Below are positions 18,481-26,688 of a DNA stretch of 64,000 bases, one piece after another. The DNA comes from Gallionella sp. GTDB taxonomy: Bacteria > Pseudomonadota > Gammaproteobacteria > Burkholderiales > Gallionellaceae. The position numbers and the translations under genes are program-made. Within the stretch, counting starts at the first letter, position 1. Each line of letters opens with the position of its first letter. The notes beneath the pieces are model-generated. The model was not told the DNA's origin. It did no database searches and worked only from the letters and a program-made list of their open reading frames with translations. The stretch spans positions 1-64,000 of the forward strand of contig JALNYK010000012.1 in assembly GCA_023229845.1 (NCBI GenBank). Reading direction: 5' to 3'.

Positions 18481-19830
18481 ATGTCCGAACCTACCCCACG
18501 TATGGAAACGCTGGGCAGCCTGTTGCAGATCGAACAGGATGTCCGACAGGCCCAGAGCGAACGCGCCGTCGAATTCATCGCCGTCAACGACACTTGCCGG
18601 TTGTTGCCTTACCGCCAGGCCACGCTGTGGCGCACCGGGAACGACGGGAAGTCGTCGGTCAGGCTGGTGTCCGGTCTCGCCGATCTCGCGAACGATTCTC
18701 CCTTTAGGCAGTGGCTTAACCGCGCCATCCCCCATGCGATGCGGGACGATGTTCCGGGCAAGCCCCGGATGCTTGATGCGGAATCGCTGCCCGGGGAATT
18801 CAGAGAAGGCTGGGCGGAGTGGATGCCCGCGCAGGTCGTCGTCGTCAGTTTGCCCACGCCCAGCGGCGATGTCTGCGGCGGACTCTGGATCGCCGTCGAC
18901 AATCCGCCGGGAGATGCGGAACTCGCGCTGTTGGAACGGCTGGCTTGGGCTTACGGTCAGGCGCTGTGGGCATGGCGACCGCATATTCCTTTCTGGGTGA
19001 ATTGGCGGGAGAAGCTGGACGAGCAGCGCCGGAGGAAACGGCTGTGGATCGCGGTGCTGGTTGTCGTGTTGTTCCCGATGAGGCTGACCGTGCTCGCTCC
19101 CGCCGAGATCACCGGCAAGGACGCCAAGCTGCTTGGCGCGCCGATGGACGGCGTGGTGGCGCAGTTCTACGTGAAGCCGAACCAGCCGGTGCAGGCCGGC
19201 GCTCCGTTGTTCGCGCTGGACGATACGGTGGTGCGCAACCGTAACGAAGTCGCGCTCAAGTCCCTCGCGGTCGCCCAGGCGGATTACCTGCGCGAGACGC
19301 AAAAATCGTTCGGCGACGACGACAGCAAGGGAGACTTGGCCGCATTCAACGCCAAGTTCGAGGAGAAGGTCGCCGAGGCGCAATACAGCACCGATTTGAT
19401 GAACCGTTCCACGATCACCGCGCCTGAAGCGGGCATCGTGGTGTACTCGGACCCCAACGACTGGCTGGGCAGGCCGGTGCAGACCGGAGAGCGCATCGTC
19501 CAGATCGCCGATCCCAAACGCATCGAAATCAGCATCAGTCTGCCGGTGAACGATGCGCTCAATCTGGAGCCGGGCGCGAAAGTCAAAATGTACTTGAACG
19601 CCTCGCCGTTCGACACGGTGGAAGGGGTGCTGACCCAGTCGAGCTATGAGCCTTTCCCGGTGCCGGAGGGCTTCGTCGCCTACCGGCTCAAGGCCGATCC
19701 CCTGCCCGGCGAGGATACGCCCCGGATCGGGCTGAAGGGTACCGCAAAGATATACGGCGGCTGGCGACCATTGATCTACCACATCTTGCGCAAACCGATC
19801 TCCGTGCTGCGGCGCACGCTGGGGATTTGA
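18481..19830 (+). CDS. GAF-like plus HlyD-type membrane fusion protein
   Basis: 449 residues. Residues 1-180 are cytosolic and look like a GAF-type domain (LLQIEQDVRQAQSERAVEFI, then CRLLPYRQATLWR and SGDVCGGLWIAVDN). One membrane span follows at about 187-204 (WIAVLVVVLFPMRLTVLAP). The periplasmic part has a lipoyl half-motif (LGAPMDGVVAQFYVKPNQPV), a helical hairpin, a second half-motif (STITAPEAGIVVYSDPNDW) and a barrel (IEISISLPVNDALNLEPGAK). So a sensor-like head is joined to an export adaptor. It follows the first adaptor by 11 bp in the same operon. In related loci such proteins accompany an M50-like or ABC membrane protein (general knowledge); none is here. Confidence 0.75.
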   Translation: MSEPTPRMETLGSLLQIEQDVRQAQSERAVEFIAVNDTCRLLPYRQATLWRTGNDGKSSVRLVSGLADLANDSPFRQWLNRAIPHAMRDDVPGKPRMLDAESLPGEFREGWAEWMPAQVVVVSLPTPSGDVCGGLWIAVDNPPGDAELALLERLAWAYGQALWAWRPHIPFWVNWREKLDEQRRRKRLWIAVLVVVLFPMRLTVLAPAEITGKDAKLLGAPMDGVVAQFYVKPNQPVQAGAPLFALDDTVVRNRNEVALKSLAVAQADYLRETQKSFGDDDSKGDLAAFNAKFEEKVAEAQYSTDLMNRSTITAPEAGIVVYSDPNDWLGRPVQTGERIVQIADPKRIEISISLPVNDALNLEPGAKVKMYLNASPFDTVEGVLTQSSYEPFPVPEGFVAYRLKADPLPGEDTPRIGLKGTAKIYGGWRPLIYHILRKPISVLRRTLGI

Positions 19831-19935
19831 TGCGATGCTTCTGAGTTCGTCGTGCGGTGAGAATCGGATTTTCTGCCGGGTTTGTCGGTTCGGCGAATTT
19901 CGCGAACAGCGCCCCGTGCGGTAGAATGCCGGCCC

Positions 19936-21027
19936 ATGAATACCGTCCAGCTTTCCGTCGTCATTCCCGTCTATAACGAGGAGCAAGGCCTGCAGGCCCT
20001 GTTCGATCGCCTGTATCCCGCGCTGGACAAGCTCGGCATCGCCTATGAGGTCGTGTTCGTCAACGACGGCAGCCGCGACCGTTCCGCCGCGATCCTGCGC
20101 GAGCAGTTCCAGAAACGCCCGGATGCGACGCGCGTAGTGCTGTTCAACGGCAACTTCGGCCAGCACATGGCGATCATGGCCGGCTTCGAGCAGAGCCGCG
20201 GTCAGCGAGTGGTGACGCTGGACGCCGACCTGCAGAATCCTCCGGAGGACATCGGCGTGCTGCTGGCGAAGATGGACGAGGGGCACGACTATGTTGGCTC
20301 CATCCGCCGCCAGCGCAACGACAGCACCTGGCGTCATGTCGCCTCGCGCGCGATGAACGGGCTGCGCGAGCGCATCACCCGCATCAAGATGACCGACCAG
20401 GGCTGCATGTTCCGCGCCTACGACCGCCATGTCATCGACGCGGTCAATTCCTGCCGCGAAGTGAACACCTTCATTCCGGCGCTGGCCTATACCTTCGCGC
20501 GCAATCCCGCCGAGGTGGTCGTCGGTCACGAGGAGCGCGCCGCCGGGGAATCCAAATATTCGCTGTACAGCCTGATCCGCTTGAACTTCGACCTGATGAC
20601 CGGTTTCTCGTTGGTGCCGTTGCAGATGTTCTCGATGCTGGGCATGCTGATCTCGCTGTTCTCCGCGCTGTTCTTCGTGCTGCTGGTCGTGCGCCGCCTG
20701 ATCATCGGGCCGGAAGCGGAAGGGTTGTTCACGCTGTTCGCGCTGATGTTCTTCCTGATCGGCATCGCGCTGTTCGGCATCGGCCTGCTGGGCGAATACA
20801 TCGGACGCGTCTACCAGCAGGTGCGCCATCGTCCACGCTATCTGGTCGAGGCGGTGCTGGAGCAGCAGGAGAAGGGCAAAGAGGGAAGGGTGAAGGGGGA
20901 AGGGAAAAGGGTAAAACCAGCTGCGGTTGCCGGAGAGCCCGATCCATTTATCGTGGAACCTAAAAAGAAAAAGGCCAAGCCTGCCGAGGCTGAGCATCCC
21001 TCGTTGTTTTCGGATAGCCAGGAATGA
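19936..21027 (+). CDS. arnC: Undecaprenyl-phosphate glycosyltransferase, ArnC-like GT2
   Basis: 363 residues from the ATG at 19936. The GT2 catalytic part is clear: LSVVIPVYNEEQGLQALFDR, VFVNDGSRDRSAAILRE, and the metal-binding TLDADLQNPPED. Two C-terminal membrane helices follow (MLGMLISLFSALFFVLLVV and LFALMFFLIGIALFGIG), ending in the family motif GEYIGRVYQQVRHRPRYLV. The neighbours (formyltransferase, decarboxylase, deformylase) make transfer of 4-formamido-4-deoxy-L-arabinose to undecaprenyl phosphate the best assignment. After the last helix there is a Lys/Gly-rich tail encoded by a purine-rich repeat (20869-20917) not normal for ArnC. Bases 19831-19935 hold only the presumed promoter (TAGAAT at 19922). 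Confidence 0.8.
   Translation: MNTVQLSVVIPVYNEEQGLQALFDRLYPALDKLGIAYEVVFVNDGSRDRSAAILREQFQKRPDATRVVLFNGNFGQHMAIMAGFEQSRGQRVVTLDADLQNPPEDIGVLLAKMDEGHDYVGSIRRQRNDSTWRHVASRAMNGLRERITRIKMTDQGCMFRAYDRHVIDAVNSCREVNTFIPALAYTFARNPAEVVVGHEERAAGESKYSLYSLIRLNFDLMTGFSLVPLQMFSMLGMLISLFSALFFVLLVVRRLIIGPEAEGLFTLFALMFFLIGIALFGIGLLGEYIGRVYQQVRHRPRYLVEAVLEQQEKGKEGRVKGEGKRVKPAAVAGEPDPFIVEPKKKKAKPAEAEHPSLFSDSQE
20869..20917 (+). repeat. Purine-rich GGGAAGGG-type repeat inside the arnC coding region
   Basis: An almost pure A/G tract of GGGAAGGG and GGGAAAAGGG blocks codes for a Lys/Glu/Gly/Arg stretch in the C-terminal tail. The same kind of tract, as an inverted pair, lies in mutL at 33476-33561. Confidence 0.65.
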
Positions 21028-21944
21028 GCCGGGCGGTCGTATTCGCCTACCATAACGTAGGTTTCCGTTGCTTGTCGGTGCTGCTGGCGCACGGCGTGGA
21101 TGTTGCGCTGGTGGTCACGCATCGCGACAATCCTAAAGAGGTCATTTGGTTTGATAGCGTGCAGAAGCTCGCTGAGTTGCACGGCATCCCCGTCATCACG
21201 CCGGATAATCCGAATGCGCCGGAAGTGGTCGACCAGATCGCGGCATTGCAGCCGGACTTTTTCTTTTCCTTCTACTACCGCGAGATGTTGAAAGCTCCGT
21301 TGCTGGCTATCCCGAAGCAAGGCGCGCTGAACATGCACGGCTCATTGCTGCCCAAATATCGCGGTCGCGTGCCGGTGAATTGGGCGATAATCCGCGGCGA
21401 AACGGAAACGGGTGCAACGCTGCACTACATGACCGAGAAGCCGGACAACGGCGACATCGTCGCTCAGCAGGCCGTTCCCATCCTGCCGAACGATACCGCG
21501 CATGAAGTGTTCCAGAAGGTGACAGTGGCGGCGGAGATGGCGCTGAACGGAGTGTTGCCCGCATTGCTGGCGGGCACTGCCAAAGCCGAGAAACAGGATT
21601 TGAGCAAGGGCGCATATTTCGGCGGACGCAAGGCCGAAGACGGCGTCATAGCCTGGTCGCAGTCGGCGCTGGAGATACACAACTTGGTGCGCGCGGTGGC
21701 CCCGCCGTATCCGGGTGCAACGACGATGCTGATGGGCAAGCCCATGCGCATCCTGCAGACGTTGGTGACCGGTTGCACCGTGACAGGCGAGAAGCCGGCC
21801 TTCTACGTGAAGGACGGCAAGGCCTATGCGATCTGCGGCAGCGGCGTGCTGCGCGTGGTGCGCTTCGAGCTGGACGGCGTCGAGACGGGCGCAGCGGAAT
21901 TTGCCGCCAAGCACGGCGATACAAGATTTGAATTCAATTGTTAA
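21024..21944 (+). CDS. arnA: UDP-4-amino-4-deoxy-L-arabinose formyltransferase (ArnA N-terminal half as a separate protein)
   Basis: 306 residues; ATG overlaps the arnC stop codon (ATGA). The fold is that of methionyl-tRNA formyltransferase-like enzymes. The catalytic residues of the ArnA formyltransferase domain are present: Asn and His in LNMHGSLLPKYRGRVPVNWA and Asp in MTEKPDNGDIVAQQ. It should transfer a formyl group from 10-formyl-tetrahydrofolate to UDP-Ara4N, the step before transfer to undecaprenyl phosphate. In E. coli this activity is the N-terminal half of bifunctional ArnA; here it is a free-standing gene with the dehydrogenase half as the next gene, 9 bp downstream. Length matches one half of ArnA. 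Symbol given by domain equivalence. Confidence 0.82.
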   Translation: MSRAVVFAYHNVGFRCLSVLLAHGVDVALVVTHRDNPKEVIWFDSVQKLAELHGIPVITPDNPNAPEVVDQIAALQPDFFFSFYYREMLKAPLLAIPKQGALNMHGSLLPKYRGRVPVNWAIIRGETETGATLHYMTEKPDNGDIVAQQAVPILPNDTAHEVFQKVTVAAEMALNGVLPALLAGTAKAEKQDLSKGAYFGGRKAEDGVIAWSQSALEIHNLVRAVAPPYPGATTMLMGKPMRILQTLVTGCTVTGEKPAFYVKDGKAYAICGSGVLRVVRFELDGVETGAAEFAAKHGDTRFEFNC

Positions 21945-21953
21945 GGAAGTGAA

Positions 21954-22994
21954 ATGAAAAAAGTACTGATCCTCGGCGTGAACGGTTTCATCGGTCACCA
22001 CCTGTCCAACCGCATCCTCGAGACCACCGACTGGGAAGTCTATGGCATGGATATGAGCACCGACCGCATCAGCGACCTGATCGGCAAGCCGCGCTTCCAT
22101 TTCTTCGAGGGCGACATCACCATCAACAAGGAGTGGGTCGAGTACCACGTCAAGAAGTGCGACGTGATCCTGCCGCTGGTGGCGATCGCCACGCCGGCCA
22201 CTTATGTGAAGCAGCCGCTGCGCGTGTTCGAGCTGGACTTCGAAGCCAACCTGCCCATCGTGCGCGCCGCGGTGAAGTACAACAAGCATCTGGTGTTCCC
22301 GTCGACCTCGGAAGTCTACGGCATGTGCCACGACGAGGAATTCGATCCGGATAATTCCGAACTGGTCTGCGGCCCGATCAACAAGCCGCGTTGGATCTAT
22401 TCCAACTCCAAGCAACTGATGGACCGCGTGATCTGGGGCTATGGCATGGAAGGCCTGAACTTCACGCTGTTCCGTCCGTTCAACTGGATCGGTGCCGGTC
22501 TGGATTCGATCAACACGCCTAAGGAAGGCAGTTCGCGCGTGGTGACCCAGTTCCTCGGTCACATCATTCGCGGCAATAACATCAGCTTGGTTGATGGCGG
22601 CCACCAGAAACGCGCCTTCACTTACATCGACGACGGCATCGACGCGCTGATGAAGATCATCGACAATAAGAACGGCGTGGCCACCGGCAAGATCTACAAC
22701 ATCGGCAACCCGACCAACAACTTCGCGATCCGCGACCTGGCCGACATGATGCTGAAGCTGGCGAACGAGTATCCGGAATATGCCGAGTCAGCCGCCAAGG
22801 TGAAGATCGTCGAGACGACTTCCGACGCCTACTACGGTGCCGGGTATCAGGACGTGCAGAATCGCGTGCCCAAGATCACCAACACCTGCGAAGAGCTGGG
22901 CTGGAAACCGACCACGACCATGGCCGACACGCTGCGCAAGATTTTCGATGCCTACCGCACCCAGATTGCCGAGGCGCGCGGACTGGTCGATTAA
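21954..22994 (+). CDS. UDP-glucuronate oxidative decarboxylase (ArnA C-terminal half as a separate protein)
   Basis: 346 residues; ribosome-binding site AAGGAAG precedes the ATG. An extended SDR enzyme: Rossmann motif ILGVNGFIGHHL, Ser and Tyr region STSEVYG and the YSNSKQLMDRV active-site Tyr-x3-Lys-type segment, and FRPFNWIGAGLDSI, all as in the ArnA decarboxylase domain. It oxidises UDP-GlcA at C4 and decarboxylates it to UDP-4-keto-pentose, which an aminotransferase (ArnB, not in the window) converts to UDP-Ara4N. The UDP-GlcA supply can come from ugd at 25.2-26.4 kb. It runs in the arn operon; a heptamer repeat array separates it from arnD. Confidence 0.85.
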   Translation: MKKVLILGVNGFIGHHLSNRILETTDWEVYGMDMSTDRISDLIGKPRFHFFEGDITINKEWVEYHVKKCDVILPLVAIATPATYVKQPLRVFELDFEANLPIVRAAVKYNKHLVFPSTSEVYGMCHDEEFDPDNSELVCGPINKPRWIYSNSKQLMDRVIWGYGMEGLNFTLFRPFNWIGAGLDSINTPKEGSSRVVTQFLGHIIRGNNISLVDGGHQKRAFTYIDDGIDALMKIIDNKNGVATGKIYNIGNPTNNFAIRDLADMMLKLANEYPEYAESAAKVKIVETTSDAYYGAGYQDVQNRVPKITNTCEELGWKPTTTMADTLRKIFDAYRTQIAEARGLVD

Positions 22995-23000
22995 CGACAG

Positions 23001-23248
23001 TTCTGAGTGCTGAGTAACGAGTGCTGAGGAAAATCCGCAGACTCAGCACTCAGCACTCAGCACTCAGCACTCAGCACTCAGCACTCAGCACTCAGCACTC
23101 AGCACTCAGCACTCAGAACTCAGCACTCAGCACTCAGAACTCAGAACTCAGAACTCAGAACTCAGAACTCAGAACTCAGAACTCAGAACTCAGAACTCAG
23201 CACTCAGCACTCAGAACTCAGCACTCAGCACTCGGTACTCAGCACTCG
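23001..23248. repeat. Heptamer tandem array, about 30 units of ACTCAGC/ACTCAGA
   Basis: From 23041 to 23248 the sequence is a continuous 7-bp repeat, ACTCAGC in the outer parts and ACTCAGA mostly in the middle, with one ACTCGGT near the end. At 23001-23028 an inverted piece (GAGTGCTGAG twice) can pair with the start of the array to make a hairpin just after the decarboxylase stop codon. The array reaches to within 6 bp of the arnD start codon. Being 7 bp long, the unit reads open in all three frames but is not a gene. Confidence 0.9.
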
Positions 23249-23253
23249 TTTTC

Positions 23254-24150
23254 ATGAAACAACTCGCTCTCAAGATCGACGTCGACACCTATCGCGGCAC
23301 CCGCGAGGGCGTGCCGCGTCTGGTCGATGTGTTGCAACGCTACAACGCGCAAGCGACCTTCTTCTTCACGCTGGGGCCTGATCACATGGGCCGCGCGATC
23401 AAGCGCGTGTTCCGCCCGGGCTACCTGTCCAAGGTGTCGCGCATGTCGGTGGTGGAGCATTACGGCATCAAGACGCTGCTGTACGGCACGCTGCTGCCCG
23501 CGCCGGACATCGGCCGCAAGTGCGCCGACATCATGCGCTCGGTGCGCGACGCCGGCTTCGAGACCGGCGTGCATTGTTACGACCACATCCGCTGGCAGGA
23601 CCATGTCGCGGACAAGGACGGGCTCTGGACGCGGCGCGAGCTGCAGCGCGCGGTGGATCGCTATACCGAAATCTTCGGCGAGAAGCCGCATGCCCATGCC
23701 GCCGCCGGTTGGCAGATGAACCGCCATGCGTTGCGGATGATGCAGCATCTCGGTTTCGATTACAGCTCAGACTCGCGCGGTGCGCAGCCCTGCATCCCGA
23801 CCTGGAACGCCGAGATCGTCAATTGCCCGCAGTTGCCGACGACGCTGCCGACGCTGGACGAGCTGATCAATCGCGACGGCATCACGCTGGACAACATCGC
23901 GCAGCATGTGTTGCGCATGACCAAGGCGGAGCAGCCCTTCGGCCATGTGTTCACGTTGCATGCCGAACTGGAAGGCGGAAAATGGATGCCGGTGTTCGAG
24001 CAGTTGCTCGATGGCTGGCAGGCGCAGGGCTACGAACTGGTGTCTCTTCGCCAGTATCTTGCCGGCCTGAATCTCGCGGCCTTGCCGCGCAAGGAAATGT
24101 CGTTGCGCGAAGTCGAAGGGCGCATCGGCAAGTTGGCGGTAGTGGCGTAG
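23254..24150 (+). CDS. arnD: 4-deoxy-4-formamido-L-arabinose-phosphoundecaprenol deformylase
   Basis: 298 residues. A NodB/polysaccharide-deacetylase fold: KIDVDTYRGTREGVPRLVDV carries the first catalytic Asp pair, TFFFTLGPDHMGRAIKRVF is typical of ArnD, and GVHCYDHIRWQDHV supplies the metal-binding histidines. It removes the formyl group from the undecaprenyl-linked sugar at the membrane, leaving aminoarabinose ready for transfer to lipid A by ArnT (not in the window). The ATG at 23254 is fixed by similarity of MKQLALKIDVDTYRG, but no Shine-Dalgarno sequence is present: the heptamer array runs right up to it. Translation may depend on another mechanism or be weak. Confidence 0.88.
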   Translation: MKQLALKIDVDTYRGTREGVPRLVDVLQRYNAQATFFFTLGPDHMGRAIKRVFRPGYLSKVSRMSVVEHYGIKTLLYGTLLPAPDIGRKCADIMRSVRDAGFETGVHCYDHIRWQDHVADKDGLWTRRELQRAVDRYTEIFGEKPHAHAAAGWQMNRHALRMMQHLGFDYSSDSRGAQPCIPTWNAEIVNCPQLPTTLPTLDELINRDGITLDNIAQHVLRMTKAEQPFGHVFTLHAELEGGKWMPVFEQLLDGWQAQGYELVSLRQYLAGLNLAALPRKEMSLREVEGRIGKLAVVA

Positions 24151-24169
24151 CGCACGTCTTCTCATTCGA

Positions 24170-24199
24170 TTGTGCAAGTTCCGCGATTGCGGGTATATT
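24170..24199 (+). promoter_or_regulatory. Sigma-70-like promoter for the HDOD gene
   Basis: TTGTGC at 24170-24175 and TATATT at 24194-24199 are separated by 18 bp, 28 bp upstream of the ATG at 24227. This would make the HDOD gene independent of the arn genes. Confidence 0.5.
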
Positions 24200-24226
24200 C
24201 GCGGGCAATTGCGTGAGGGGGCTGGG

Positions 24227-25084
24227 ATGTCGGAAGCTAGGGGACTGGATTACTGGGTTGCGGTGCTGATGCAGGCAGACTTGCCGGTGCTGAAACAGAC
24301 AGCCCGCGGTCTGGAAGAATTGCGCGCCGACGACGAGAAGCTTACCGCGATCGGCGTCGCCGACATCATCGCCCACGATCCGATCATGACCGTCAAGCTG
24401 CTGCGTTACCTGCAGCAGCACAAGCACAAGATACAGACCACCGAAGTCATCCAGGTCGAACAGGCCTTGCTGATGATGGGCATCGAGCCTGTGTTCAACA
24501 AGGTGCCGCCCGCCCCGCTGATCGAAGACGCGCTGAAACACAAGACGCCGGCGCTGCTGCATCTGCTGCGCACCATCCATCGTTCCCATCTTGCCTCCGA
24601 GTACGCCAAGGACTGGGCCGTGCGCCTGCGCGATCTGCATTTCGAGGAGGTGCGTATCGCGGCGCTGCTGCACGATATCGCCGAGATACTGATGTGGTGT
24701 TTCGCGCCGGACGAGATGCTGGAAGTCGAGGAACTCAGGTTGCAGGAGCCGACGGTGCGCACCCGTGTCATCCAGGCTCGTGTGTTCGGCTTCACGATGT
24801 TCGAGTTGCAGCGCGTGCTCGCCGAGCAGTGGGAATTGCCGCAACTGCTGCTGACGCTGATGAACGATTCCTGCGCCCATCTACCGCGCGTGCGCAATGT
24901 CGTGCTGGCGGTCAATCTGGTGCGCCATTCGACAAAGGGATGGGACGACCCAGCGTTGCCGGACGACTACAAGGACATCGCCGATCTGTTGCGCATGCCG
25001 GTCGAGAGCGTAAGGGATATGATCGCCGTTGATGCCGGCATCGCCTGCGACATCCATCAGCCGCACCGCGGCATGGACGACTGA
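24227..25084 (+). CDS. HDOD domain protein
   Basis: 285 residues from the ATG at 24227, which follows GAGGGGGCTGGG. The HDOD fold spans most of the length: LTAIGVADIIAHDPIMTVKL near the start, EQALLMMGIEPVFNKV, then RIAALLHDIAEILMWCFAP, where an HD-like pair (LLHDIAE) survives, and FELQRVLAEQWELPQLLL. HDOD proteins are regulatory relatives of HD phosphohydrolases, usually without hydrolase activity, found in signalling, c-di-GMP and chemotaxis networks. Partner unknown. It lies alone between arnD and the convergent ugd. Confidence 0.85.
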   Translation: MSEARGLDYWVAVLMQADLPVLKQTARGLEELRADDEKLTAIGVADIIAHDPIMTVKLLRYLQQHKHKIQTTEVIQVEQALLMMGIEPVFNKVPPAPLIEDALKHKTPALLHLLRTIHRSHLASEYAKDWAVRLRDLHFEEVRIAALLHDIAEILMWCFAPDEMLEVEELRLQEPTVRTRVIQARVFGFTMFELQRVLAEQWELPQLLLTLMNDSCAHLPRVRNVVLAVNLVRHSTKGWDDPALPDDYKDIADLLRMPVESVRDMIAVDAGIACDIHQPHRGMDD

Positions 25085-25182
25085 CGGGCGGAGTACCTAG
25101 GTCTCGGGTCAATCAGGGATTGCGTCAAACACCGCGACTAGCCCCGGATCAGTTATGCCCGCCCAAACATGAGGGACGCAAC

Positions 25183-26412
25183 TTAGTCCTTGCCGAACAG
25201 ATCCCTGCTGTAAACCTTGTCGGCCACGTCGCGGATGTCGTCGGTGATGCGGTTGGCGACGATGACGTCGGCTTCCTGCTTGAATTGCGCCAGGTCGTTC
25301 ACCACGCGGGAGTGGAAGAATTCCGCTTCCTTCAATGCCGGCTCGTACACGATGACCTCGATGCCCTTGGCTTTGATGCGTTTCATGATGCCCTGGATGC
25401 TGGATGAGCGGAAGTTGTCGGAGCCGCTCTTCATCACCAGACGGTGGATGCCGACCACCTTGGGATTGCTTTCCCCTCTCCCCAACCCTCTCCCGCTTGC
25501 GGGCGAGGGGGCAAACGTATTTGCCTCCAGTTTTCTTATGATGCTCTCCGCGACGAAGTCCTTGCGCGTGGTGTTGGATGCCACGATGGCGTTGATGAGG
25601 TTTTGCGGCACGTTCTGGTAATTGGCGAGCAGCTGCTTGGTGTCCTTGGGCAGGCAGTAGCCGCCGTAGCCGAACGACGGATTGTTGTAGTGGTCGCCGA
25701 TGCGCGGATCGAGGCTCACCCCCTGAATGATCTGCTTGGTATCCAGGCCGTGCGTGGCGGCATAGGTGTCCAGTTCGTTGAAGTAGGCCACGCGCATCGC
25801 GAGGTAGGTGTTGGCGAACAGCTTCACTGCCTCGGCTTCGGTCGAGTCGGTGAACAGGGTGGGGATGTCTTGCTTCACCGCGCCTTGCCGGAGCAGACCG
25901 GCAAAGGTCTCGGCGCGTTCGGAGCGTTCGCCGACGACGATGCGCGAGGGATGCAGGTTATCGTAAAGTGCGCGGCCTTCGCGCAGGAATTCGGGCGAGA
26001 AAATCAGGTTGTCGCAATTGAACCGGGCGCGGGTCTTGACCGTATAACCGACGGGGATGGTCGATTTGATCACCATCACCGCCTGCGGGTTAATGCTCAG
26101 GACGTCCTGGATCACCGACTCGATCGATCTGGTGTTGAAGTAATTGGTTTCCGGATCGTAGTCGGTCGGCGTGGCGATGATGACGTAGTCCGCGCCGATG
26201 TAGGCTTCATGCTTGTCCAGCGTGGCCTTGAAGTTGAGCGCCTTGTGCTGGAGATATTCTTCGATCTCGGCGTCTTCGATGGGTGATTGCTTGCGGTTCA
26301 GCATGGCGACCTTCTCGGGCACGATGTCGATTGCGACCACTTCGTGGTGCTGGGCAAGCAGGATGGCGTTGGAGAGTCCGACGTAACCGGTTCCGGCGAT
26401 GGCGATTTTCAT
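25183..26412 (-). CDS. ugd: UDP-glucose 6-dehydrogenase
   Basis: 409 residues. NAD-binding start MKIAIAGTGYVGLSNAILLA, the family motif VIIATPTDYDPETNYFNTRS, the catalytic lysine/cysteine regions (LFANTYLAMRVAYFNELD and GYGGYCLPKDTKQL with the active-site Cys), and the C-terminal domain KVVGIHRLVMKSGSDNFR. It makes UDP-glucuronate, the precursor for the arn decarboxylase encoded nearby on the other strand. An insertion of about 16 residues near 298-313 (FAPSPASGRGLGRGE) comes from a palindromic repeat inserted in frame. It interrupts the loop before KVVGIHRL and is absent from ordinary Ugd. The gene ends about 100 bp from the convergent HDOD gene; nothing is seen in that gap. Confidence 0.92.
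   Translation of the reverse strand: MKIAIAGTGYVGLSNAILLAQHHEVVAIDIVPEKVAMLNRKQSPIEDAEIEEYLQHKALNFKATLDKHEAYIGADYVIIATPTDYDPETNYFNTRSIESVIQDVLSINPQAVMVIKSTIPVGYTVKTRARFNCDNLIFSPEFLREGRALYDNLHPSRIVVGERSERAETFAGLLRQGAVKQDIPTLFTDSTEAEAVKLFANTYLAMRVAYFNELDTYAATHGLDTKQIIQGVSLDPRIGDHYNNPSFGYGGYCLPKDTKQLLANYQNVPQNLINAIVASNTTRKDFVAESIIRKLEANTFAPSPASGRGLGRGESNPKVVGIHRLVMKSGSDNFRSSSIQGIMKRIKAKGIEVIVYEPALKEAEFFHSRVVNDLAQFKQEADVIVANRITDDIRDVADKVYSRDLFGKD
25474..25519. repeat. In-frame palindromic element inside ugd
   Basis: The segment CCCTCTCCCCAACCCTCTCC, then CCGCTTGCGGG and GAGGGGGC, is nearly the same as the reverse complement of 34095-34139 in mutL. It contains the hairpin CCCGCTTGCGGG. It is read through without a frameshift and adds about 16 residues to Ugd. 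Confidence 0.8.
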
Positions 26413-26688
26413 GATTAAGCGGTTGGTTCAGGTGCAAACAAGAGGCGCATTATGCCGCAGAACCCGCGGCGCGTCAGCATGCCGCGCCGCTGCGATGCGC
26501 GTGGCCCCGGCCTGCATGATGGTCGCAGGGGAATCGTGTACCATTCCTGATCTGGCCTGATGCGTTGTCGCGAGGGGGAATAATGGAAGTTGTGATTGCA
26601 GTCTGTGTCGCCGAGGCGCCCGGTTTCGCGGTGCGGACAGCCTCGATTACGTGGGCGCACCGCTTCCCGTCGCGGCGAGGAGTCCATC
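26413..26688. other. Divergent intergenic region between ugd and the hybrid kinase
   Basis: No gene is supported here. The stretch must hold the promoters of ugd (leftward) and of the kinase operon (rightward). I see no clear operator; a GAGGAG ribosome-binding site lies just before the ATG at 26689. Confidence 0.5.

Noticed and set aside
18301..20997. Long minus-strand frame opposite the adaptor and arnC genes
   Set aside because: Antisense shadow; the plus strand codes for well-supported proteins.
23021..23257. 78-codon frame through the heptamer array
   Set aside because: A 7-bp tandem repeat reads open in all frames; no ribosome-binding site or family.
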